Shown: one piece after another, positions 56,201-64,000 of the stretch
How positions within the stretch are numbered: the stretch's first letter is position 1
Layout: every line of letters starts with the position of its first letter
Source: Nymphaea colorata
Lineage: Eukaryota > Streptophyta > Magnoliopsida > Nymphaeales > Nymphaeaceae
DNA length: 64,000 nt
Assembly (NCBI RefSeq): GCF_008831285.2
Contig: NC_045145.1
Location: 13,144,802 to 13,208,801, forward strand
Direction: 5' to 3'
Program-made: the position numbers and the translations under genes
Notes under the pieces: model-generated
What the model saw: the letters and a program-made list of their open reading frames with translations, nothing else
The model's database searches: none
Told to the model about the DNA's origin: nothing

Positions 56201-59200
56201 AATTCTGATTAATTTCACTACGTGTATATATTTGAGAAGCAGGAAAGCACCTTGCCTAACAAAACTATTAGGTACTGCGTTCTGGTACCCATGGTTTAGC
56301 AGATCTGCCTTTTCTTTCCATGTGCGAAAATTGTGGTGTGGCATGTTTTTTCGACTTTAGCGATTCTTTTTACTAAATTCTGATTAATTTCACTACGTGT
56401 ATATCCACCTATTTATTGTAGGACTGGTTCTGTTGGTGCTGATGTTGGGGTTTCACCCTTGGGCACAGTTCCTGCTCGCGTTCCTACTTTCCATGTCAGG
56501 TAGTGTAATGCAAATCTGTTTCTGAAATCTGATTTATGTGCTAATTTTTACTATTGGTCTTTAAGAACTTCGATAGCAAAAATGACATCACATTTTGTGA
56601 ACATTTAGTTACATGACTGCTAAATATATCAACATTGTTAACAAATTTGAATGTTCTTGTTTAATTTCTTTTAAACTCAGTGGTCAGGGACCATGGCAAG
56701 CCATTATTGCATATGATGCCTGTGTGCGGCTGTGCCTACATTCATGGGCTCGAGGTTGCCTGGAGGCACCCTTCTTTTTGGAGAATGAATGTTCCGTACT
56801 GAGAAATGCATTTGGGTGAGTTGGAATTGACTTATCATCTAATTTCTATTTGCAGGATTTTATCCTTCTAGAAATGGGCATTGACTTGCCTGAATTTTTT
56901 CAACATGGTGTAGGTTCTTTCGCTATCTGCAGGTGTTCACTGTAGACAATTTTATTATTTATAGACATTGTGATGGCATCCTAGGTTTTTTCTTTGGAAG
57001 TGTTTACTGACTTACTCTATTTTCTAAAACATTCACCCTCACAGATCTAGTTATTAGTTTTGCTGTTATTCATCTTTGTGACACGATCCATTTACAAGAT
57101 TCTTTTAAAAGATTCCGTTCAAGTGGATACAGTCAAAATGTCTACTTTAATGTTGGTATGGCTGAGTTTACATCATGAACATTGGTAATCTGTGTATAAT
57201 GGTTGATGCGGCAACACTATTTTTGTTGCTTTTGGTCTATATATGACATGGCATCTCTTACAGGAATTTACCTAGTTACCCTACAAAATCTGTGTGTGTG
57301 TGTGTCAAAGCTTTTTCTCCAATTTGGAGTCTAAGATGGTGCTTCTAAATCCTGTGAACCCAACTCTCTGCTTGCAATTGCACCTAAGCTGAATTATGAG
57401 CTGAGATGTTTATGAATTGCTATCCTTTGACACTTAGAGGCTATTCTGTCTTTAGTTAGTTGTGCTCTGGGAAAATGTATAAGATTATTCATGTTTCTCT
57501 AGTTTACAAAAGGACTTTTTTGTATTCATTTTTCTATTTGAAAATTGCAGATTGTTGGATATGCATAGTCTTGCACTTTGTTTTAACTTTTAAATGTCAA
57601 ATATGTACCAATTTAACTTTCAGTTGTATATTCTGTTTGATGCTCGTAATAGTGCATTTTGCTTTTATATATGTAGGCTACAGCAGATTCTTCTACAATC
57701 AGAAGAGGAGCTTCTGGCAAAACGTTCTGCTGATATTGGACCTGAAGTAGCTGCTCCAAAGCCAAAAAAAACCATTGGAAAAATGAAGGTGCAAGGTAGT
57801 TCTCTAGATCTGTTTGTAAGGCTAACTAACTAATTGGTGCTTTTGGTCATTGGTACTTACTGCTTTATCTGAAAGAGTTTCTAGGGAAGTGAAAATTCTT
57901 GGAGAAATTTGAATATTTAGGGCAAGAGAAAATTTTGAACCTTAATTTAACGACCCATGCATTAAATTCTTGAATTTTTGTATATCATTTTAAGATGCTT
58001 GATGGAGAACTCTGGATATTTATTGCTATTATTTCCCTAGCCAGAAGTTCTAATCAGACCATAAAAGTTGATGCATCTTAAAGAAGTTTTCCAGTTTCTT
58101 TCTTGTTTTATTTTGTTTCGTTTCTTTATGCTGGCATTCTCTTTTAGTGCTTGGTCCTTTTCTTTTTTCTTTTTCTTTTTTGGGTAAAGTTCCTCTTACT
58201 TGGTTCTGGATTGGATTGTTTTACAGTACGCAGAGTGAAGATGGTGCTTGACGTGACAACAGGCTGCAGTTTTTCTTCTATGAAACCTTCTGCTGTAAAC
58301 TTGCAGGCACTACGTTCTCGTGTTTCCAACTTACGATCAACCTTTTCAGCTGGATGGGAAGCACTGAGCAAAGTTCGTGTTTTGCCACGTATTTCTGCCA
58401 ATGCAAGCTTCTCTCGCAACAGTTTGGCATATATGCAAGCTAGTACACAGTATATCAAACAGGTTTCTTCACTTCTGAAAGTTGGTGTGACAACTCTCCG
58501 TAGCAATTCATCATATGATTTAGTGCAAGGTACTTGATTTATGAACCATCTTGTTCTTGTCTTTTTGCCACTCTCTGACATTATCAGTTCCATGTTCGTG
58601 CAGAATCATACTCCTGTTCACTTAGACTAAAAAGTTCAACTGAAGATGAAACTGTGCGGATGCAACCTGGATCCAATGAGAAACATGTCTTGTATAACTT
58701 TGATCTCTATGGATGTTTTTTTCATACTCTCTAGCTCAAAGTTGCATCTGGGATCACTTATATTCTTAGTGCAGAAAATGTTTTCTTTTACTTATGATGT
58801 TAGTAAACCACTGTATTGTGTATCCAGCTTTCCAGACAGTCCAGGTGATGATCTCATTGTTGAAGTTTGGGATTCTAAGGGTATTCTCCATGGGCGTGTC
58901 CTTGCTCAATTGGCAACCATTATCGAAAATCCGGTGGGGCATTATCTTTTCCTCATTCTATAAGATTGAGATGGTTCTTGCATGCTGATGTTCATATCTG
59001 GTTATTTCAGAATGACAAACTTCGTTGGTGGTCAATTTATCATGAACCTGAGCATGAACTTGTAGGCAGATTGCAGCTATACATAAACTATACAACTACA
59101 GATGAAAATAGTTCTTTAAAGGTACACATTTACTTAATAATGCCTATTAAACTGTGTTGAAGCTGGTGTTCTTTTAACATTGTGGTCAAGTCCTGAAAGT

Positions 59201-61180
59201 CTTAAATTAAGGTTATGTTATTTCTTCTGTTGACCAATTTGAGGACTGCTGGTCAACTTGTACAATATTTTCGGGCAAACAAGTTCAGTAGTTTTTTGTT
59301 TCATAGTTTGAAGCAAGTTAATGTTGTGTGTCATTGCTAGCATTTTATTTTGTGTGACATTTATGTCTCAAGGGTCTGGATTCTTCAGTAACTTTACACA
59401 AAATTTGGCTATATATTGGATTGAGTTGCACAGTTGGAAGGAAAGCTGGTCTTGAATTTAAGCAGTAATGAGCTCTATCCATGTGGTACAGCTTCTTTTC
59501 TTATGTTCCTGTAAACATGTGTTACATGAATCAATCTCCATGGTAGCCTTCTATGTGGCGTTTTTGTATCAGCTAATATGAGCTGTAAAATGCTGTTTGG
59601 CATCCTTATGAAAGAGAGACTAAATTTGCAGCTGCTATTTTGCAATCTAAAAGTTCTAGAAGTAGAACTACTATTTCCCATGGAGTCATCTCATGTGTCT
59701 TATTACTGCATATCCTCTTTGGTTTGAATACAAGGACATTCATGCAATGTATATGTACACACGTGCTTGAGTGTTCTAACTAAATAAATCTTATGTGTTT
59801 TTGTGTTCCAGTGTGGTCCTGTTGCGGAAACTGTGGCATATGACTTGGTTTTGGAAGTTGCTATGAAGATTCAACATTTCCGACAAAGGAATTTGCTACT
59901 GAACGGGTCATGGAAGTGGCTTCTGTTAGAGTTTGCATCTTATTATGGAGTTTCAGATGCTTACTGCAGATTAAGGTGGCATTAGTTTAATTTTCAGTAC
60001 AAACTTCGGTAGCTGACTGTACTAGCATATTAAGTGGAAAATATGATTTTTCCTGTTTTTATTTCTAAGGATGATTGCTCCAACTATTCTTTTATGAATA
60101 TTTTATTCTAGTGATCCAGTGCTAACTCCATAACCCATGTACTTTAGGTATCTTTCTTATGTTATGGATGTTGCTACACCAACTGAAGATTGCTTGGTTT
60201 TAGTACATGATCTACTGCTGCCTGTCGTGAAAAGTCGCAATGAGAACAAACTAAGCCGTCAAGAGGTGGGTTGAAGCATTGTGCTTGTGGCTTCCACCTG
60301 TCACAGTTGATCTTAAGACGTTGAATGTCATTTTCTTTTATCTTTCTCTCGTTGGCACTGAACTAGGGGAACTTTAAGCACATAATAGTATGGTAACATA
60401 AATGTTATCTGGACCAGAAGCGCATCCTGGGGGAGACTGAAGAGCAAATTGAGCAGATCCTAGCACTTCTTTTTGAGAACTACAAATCATTGGATGAATC
60501 ATCAACATCTGGTTTACTGGATGTCATAAGGCCACCTGCTGGTGCACCGGCACCAGCCTTGGTTCCTGCTGTGAAGCTGTACACGCTTCTTCATGATATA
60601 CTATTACCAGAAACACAGTTGGCATTTTGTAGTCATTTCCAGGTACTAGCAAATCTCTCTTTCTGATTTATAAGTGTTTCATTGGGAAAGAAAAGACAGA
60701 ATTTTAAGTGCTTACGATGTGTTTGTCTGTTTGTCTATTTAAAGGTTGCCACCAAGAAAAGATCAAGAAGGCACATGGCAGACACAGACGAATATGTGGC
60801 AAGCAATACTGAAGGAACTTTGACGGATGTTGTGGCCCTTTCCACAGCGTATTCCAAAATGAAAGCACTTTGTATGAATATTAGGAATGAAATTTTCACA
60901 GACATCGAGATCCATAATCAGCATGTTCTTCCCAGGTAGCTCTCTTTATATGTTGTTCACTGATTGGCCTTTTGTTTGACTTGTTTTTTAGCTCATCTAG
61001 ATATATTGTGATTGTTTGAACAAATGCAAGCTACTTTTTTTTTTACTTAAGCTGATGATAGTGATTTAATTGCCTTGCCAAATTAACATGGTTTTTTCTG
61101 GAAGTGGAAAAACCTATGTCACATAGGTACAGGTACAGCAATTTTAGAAAATTTTGGTACAAAGGTACAGAAAAAAAAGA

Positions 61181-61233
<53 letters not shown>

Positions 61234-61839
61234 ACACATTATTAAGACAATTTTTAACAATTTCTTTTATAACTTCTACGTATAATCTCATAAAACATAA
61301 ATAAACTAACAAAAATATGGTTAAAATGTAAGGAAAAATGAGTTTGGATCAGTTCTGACTGGAAACGGATCCAAACGTACCACTTCCATACCACCGTGCC
61401 AGTATTGGCATACCGCCAGACTGGTACAATGCCCACGTACCACTGTGACATGGGGAAAAACTAAGTTGCAACCAAAACTTTCTCTGAACCAATGTTTGCT
61501 TTCATAGTTTTGTTCTAAGCAAAGATTATTACTGATCTTAGTCGTCAACCTCAGGACTGATAGATCTAACTAGTCGCCTAAGCACTAGTCAACTGACTAG
61601 TCCCTAGGTATTAGTCAGTTGGGCCCACAACGAGAACCTGTCAACTGGCTTGGTCATTGACTAACTGGTTCTCAGAGTAGGGTTTTCGAGAAAAAACTTG
61701 TAGAACCATCCAATGTAAAATTTTACTGATTACTAAGTTTAAATTTCCTTTTAATAGCTCTCCTTTACCCTGCTTTCAGCCTTTGTTTTTTAATTAGCTT
61801 TCCTTTGATCTGCATCCAGCCACTATTTTAAATTACACA

Positions 61840-61871
<32 letters not shown>

Positions 61872-61961
61872 ATACACACACACACACACACACACACAGC
61901 AAGCTTATATTGCTAATTGCATATTCTATTCTATGTTTTGTGTATATGTATGCTTGTAGTT

Positions 61962-62036
<75 letters not shown>

Positions 62037-63085
62037 CTTTCTTATTTTTGTTAGACTAGTGATTTTATATGTGACCTCTGAGGAACCTTGATGGTAAATA
62101 GTTAAATTTCGATTTAACATCGAATAGTGCTATATGTAATAAGTGAATTGTGTGGTTGATGTGATTCATATTTCATAATAACGTTTATGCCTTCTATTTG
62201 TTTTTTCACATCAATTCTTGTGTCTATGTGCCTTCTTATTAATATCATTTTAGGCAACGCTCGAACCGACAAGTCCTAACTAGTTCTTTATTACTTTGAC
62301 CAACCTGAGTCCGACTTCTGATTTTGACAACTAAGATACTGATGCAGTTTCTACTAAGTTCTAGGGTCGCCCAAGTGTTGGCTTATTGTTCCTTGTCAGA
62401 ATAGGTCCTGAAGATGCTTCTGAATCCAAAAATCTCCTCAGCTTGTTATCATTTGGTTTTCTCTCAAACAAACATGGTCAGTTTTGCATCTTGAATCATC
62501 AATTTAGTTGACTAGCTGACTGACATTCTTATGCCATCAACTTGTCTAAATTTTCTTGAGTAGCGAGCCTATTTGTAATAACATGCATTTCTTTTCTGAA
62601 AAATTTCTGCATGGTTTCCACCCATTGTATTGACGCTTGTTTGAAATTTTACTTATTTATTTATTGGTTACAACTTACAATTGGACTTGTCTGCTGTTTA
62701 TAGCTTTGTAGACCTTCCAAACATCTCTGCATCAATATACAGTGTGGAACTTTGTAGTAGATTGCGTGCATTCTTAGTTGCATGTCCTCCATCGGGGCCT
62801 TCGCCATATGTCACAGATCTTGTGATTGCAACTGCAGACTTTCAGAGGGATCTTTCCAACTGGAATATCAGGTAACAGTTTCTTCAGCTTAACTAAAACA
62901 CTGCTGACTGGTAACAATTTACGCAAACATACAAATGTTATCTATTTGTGATCTTTCTGCTTTCTTTCTGATCTGCCAGTCCTATCAAAGGTGGTGTTGA
63001 TGCAAAAGAGTTATTTCACTTGTACATTGTCCTGTGGATAGAAGACAAGCGGCATGTACTTCTCGAAACATGCAAGCTTGATAAG
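53271..63085 (+). CDS. Conserved plant protein of unknown function (At4g24610/At5g65440-like), 3' end outside window
   Basis: Exons: 53271-53318, 53650-54300, 55846-56096, 56422-56499, 56681-56815, 57677-57795, 58227-58529, 58604-58691, 58828-58933, 59011-59121, 59812-59975, 60148-60265, 60418-60642, 60745-60935, 62704-62871, 62980-63085. They join into 954 codons with no stop. The start MFTDGLDPNAVKWVREG is characteristic of the family. Residues 20 to about 320 are polar, low-complexity and Ser-rich (EATSDSEED). A globular region follows with GPWQAIIAYDACVRLCLHSW, VLDVTTGCSFSSM, a possible C2-like strand pattern DDLIVEVWDSKG, and WKWLLLEFASYYGVSDAY. The function is unknown, and the databank label 'pesticidal crystal protein' on relatives is not supported by anything seen here. 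Exon 8 ends at a weak donor, TT|GTATAAC. The last visible donor is AAG|GCAAGA. Neither the stop codon nor the remaining exons lie in the window. Confidence 0.85.
56055..56404 (+). repeat. Exact 175-bp tandem duplication across the exon 3 donor
   Basis: 56055-56229 and 56230-56404 read identically through their full length. The unit holds the last 41 bases of exon 3, its donor (ATTAG|GTACTG) and the start of the intron. The second copy has no acceptor of its own just before its exon portion, and reading through the first donor hits TAG at 56122-56124, so only the first donor keeps the frame. Confidence 0.92.
61114..61453. mobile_element. hAT-type MITE, 340 bp, TSD GGAAAAAC
   Basis: The ends are CTATGTCACATAGGTAC and the complement of GTACCACTGTGACATGG, a 17-bp inverted repeat with a few mismatches. 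The flanks are the perfect 8-bp duplication GGAAAAAC (61106-61113 and 61454-61461). It contains a compound (TG)n(TA)n microsatellite at 61171-61230 and no coding sequence. The CTATGTCAC terminus is shared with the element at 25530-26319, so both belong to one broad family. Confidence 0.88.
61170..61230. repeat. (TG)n(TA)n compound microsatellite
   Basis: About ten TG units followed by about fifteen TA units, inside the 340-bp MITE. Confidence 0.9.
61537..62335. mobile_element. hAT-type non-autonomous element, 799 bp, imperfect 8-bp TSD
   Basis: The ends CTTAGTCGTCAA and the complement of TTGACAACTAAG form an inverted repeat that extends imperfectly for over 20 bases. The flanks are TTACTGAT (61529-61536) and ATACTGAT (62336-62343), an 8-bp duplication with one mismatch. 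Inside are CT, TATC, CA and TA microsatellites and several CTAGTCAACTGACTAGT-like words near the left end. No transposase is present. Confidence 0.75.
61838..62033. repeat. Cluster of microsatellites (CT)n, (TATC)n, (CA)n and (TA)n
   Basis: A CT tract at about 61841-61858, TCTA units to about 61873, a CA tract to about 61899, then after a gap a TA tract of roughly 70 bases (61964-62033). All lie within the 799-bp element. Confidence 0.9.
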
Positions 63086-64000
63086 GCAAGAATTGTTTTC
63101 ATTTTTTTCTCTGCAAAAACTTTTCATTTTTTCTTTGGGAAATCGTCAAGTCTCTCTCTCTCTCTCTCCCCCTCACTCTCACACCACATGCACATATATA
63201 CGATTGATATTATACGTATAGAAAAGACTGGTAATAGCAAATTGCTGATAAAAACGTCTAGATCAATGGTTTGGCATGGATTGTGGATTGCCCAACTATG
63301 ATGTGATTTAGTTATTGATATAACAACCCAGCTCACTACCACACTAAACTCGGACTCCTAGCTTGGTGGATCCCAACTAGGCCCTTGGCAGTTTCAATTT
63401 CTGTCTTAAAAGGGCTAGGAACTAGGACAACAAGTCATTTCTTAACAATGGCTAAGAACTAGGACAACAAGTCATTTAGAAACCATTTACAAAGACTCAA
63501 AAATTTTCAAGAATCTTCTATACGAGACTAAACTTTCTTACTATGGGGTATTATAATTTATCCCCCTTAAGGCACATACCTTAGCACCTGTAGGACCCTA
63601 AGTCCAAGTATTGAACTTGACTCTAATACCAACTGTAACTCTGGTCTACTCCCACACTGATCTCAGACTCCTAGCTTGGTGAATCTCAATTGCCTCTTGG
63701 TAGTTTTGATTCCAGCCCCAAAAGGCGCTAGGAAGAAGAAGAACAAATAATTTAGCCAACCTCTTATAGACCCGCGAAGATTCCAATAACCTTTTGTACG
63801 GGACATGGGGGGCATTACATCAACTTTTTTTTTTCAGTTTCTAGTTTGGATGTGAAATCATATAAAAATGATTTTCTGCACTATGTGGATCAATAGTAGT
63901 AGGCCTAAAGTTAGATACCATCCTTGCATTCTGCTAATAAAAGAAATTGCAGCATGTAGGTGGCAATACTAGGTGTGATAGATAGTATGAATGAATGGAT
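63086..64000 (+). other. Start of the intron after exon 16, running off the window
   Basis: It begins GCAAGA directly after AAG, so a GC donor is probable. It contains a TC-rich tract (63152-63180) and the duplicated repeat at 63324-63830. No further exon is recognisable before the window ends. Confidence 0.6.
63324..63830. repeat. Diverged direct duplication, probable LTR-element remnant
   Basis: CACTAAACTCGGACTCCTAG CTTGGTG near 63341 recurs as CACTGATCTCAGACTCCTAG CTTGGTG near 63654, and similarity continues for roughly 170 bases in each copy. Between them CTCTAATACCAACTGTAAC (about 63622) is the complement of a degenerate tRNA-Met primer site beside a possible LTR end. This is inside the intron that follows exon 16. 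Confidence 0.5.

Larger units (their letters stand above)
60936..62703 (+). other. Intron 14 of the unknown-function gene, with two MITEs
   Basis: Donor CAG|GTAGCT at 60936, acceptor TTATAG at 62703. Two short hAT-type elements with target duplications (61114-61453 and 61537-62335) account for about two thirds of this 1.77-kb intron. The flanking exons are intact and in phase. Confidence 0.85.

Noticed and set aside
56230-56271. Second exon 3 end in the duplicated copy as a separate exon
   Set aside because: No acceptor precedes it, and reading on from the first copy meets a stop at 56122-56124.
53271-63085. Crystal toxin-related protein, following databank labels on plant relatives
   Set aside because: No feature of insecticidal crystal proteins is visible; the label seems to be an error carried through automatic annotation.
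1-64000. CRISPR arrays, operons, ribosome binding sites, rRNA or tRNA genes
   Set aside because: The window is plant nuclear DNA; none of these was seen, and the tandem repeats lack regular spacer architecture.

Overview
The window is nuclear DNA of a flowering plant with a repeat-rich, probably large genome. The evidence is two intron-split plant genes on the + strand with GT-AG junctions, Ty1/copia elements primed from initiator tRNA-Met, hAT elements with 8-bp target duplications, and fragments of plant genes for phospholipase D, fatty acyl-CoA reductase and a cytokinin receptor. The species cannot be named from the sequence. Only the two + strand genes look intact. All exon limits below were placed by hand from reading frame, splice signals and family similarity.

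1-23,100: no intact gene. It is dominated by a very large imperfect inverted repeat, with arms at 4,856-9,672 and 14,911-19,223 and a 5.2-kb spacer. Each arm holds a copy of one phospholipase D exon carrying an HKD motif. The spacer holds a broken fatty acyl-CoA reductase fragment and a seven-copy tandem array. A copia gag remnant and a GC-rich unassigned block follow on the right.

23,151-48,073: a 14-exon gene for the plant bifunctional NAD(P)HX epimerase / pyridoxamine-5'-phosphate oxidase (PPOX1/PDX3 type), which acts in vitamin B6 salvage and NAD(P)HX repair. Intron 10 is 17.3 kb and splits the oxidase domain. It holds remnants of one copia element (A), a 2.27-kb TIR element carrying a cytokinin-receptor (CHASE) exon fragment, and a second copia element (B, 35,079-46,013, TSD ATATT). 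Element B is split by a short LTR element (C, 36,180-41,631, 309-bp LTRs), which is itself split by a hAT transposon (D, 36,847-40,230, TSD ATTCTTCC). Intron 3 holds gypsy and hAT remnants and a 790-bp hAT-type non-autonomous element with a perfect 19-bp TIR.

48,074-53,270: intergenic DNA with low-complexity tracts, ending in the GA-rich leader of the next gene.

53,271 to beyond the right edge: 16 exons (954 codons, open through every junction) of a large conserved plant protein of unknown function, resembling Arabidopsis At4g24610/At5g65440. It carries an exact 175-bp tandem duplication across one splice donor, two hAT-type MITEs with 8-bp target duplications in intron 14, and a probable GC-AG intron at its right end.

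The two genes show no sign of working together; they are neighbours in the same orientation. The main novelty candidates are the gene-fragment-carrying repeats: the phospholipase D inverted repeat, the receptor-fragment element, and the short LTR element with an unassigned ORF.
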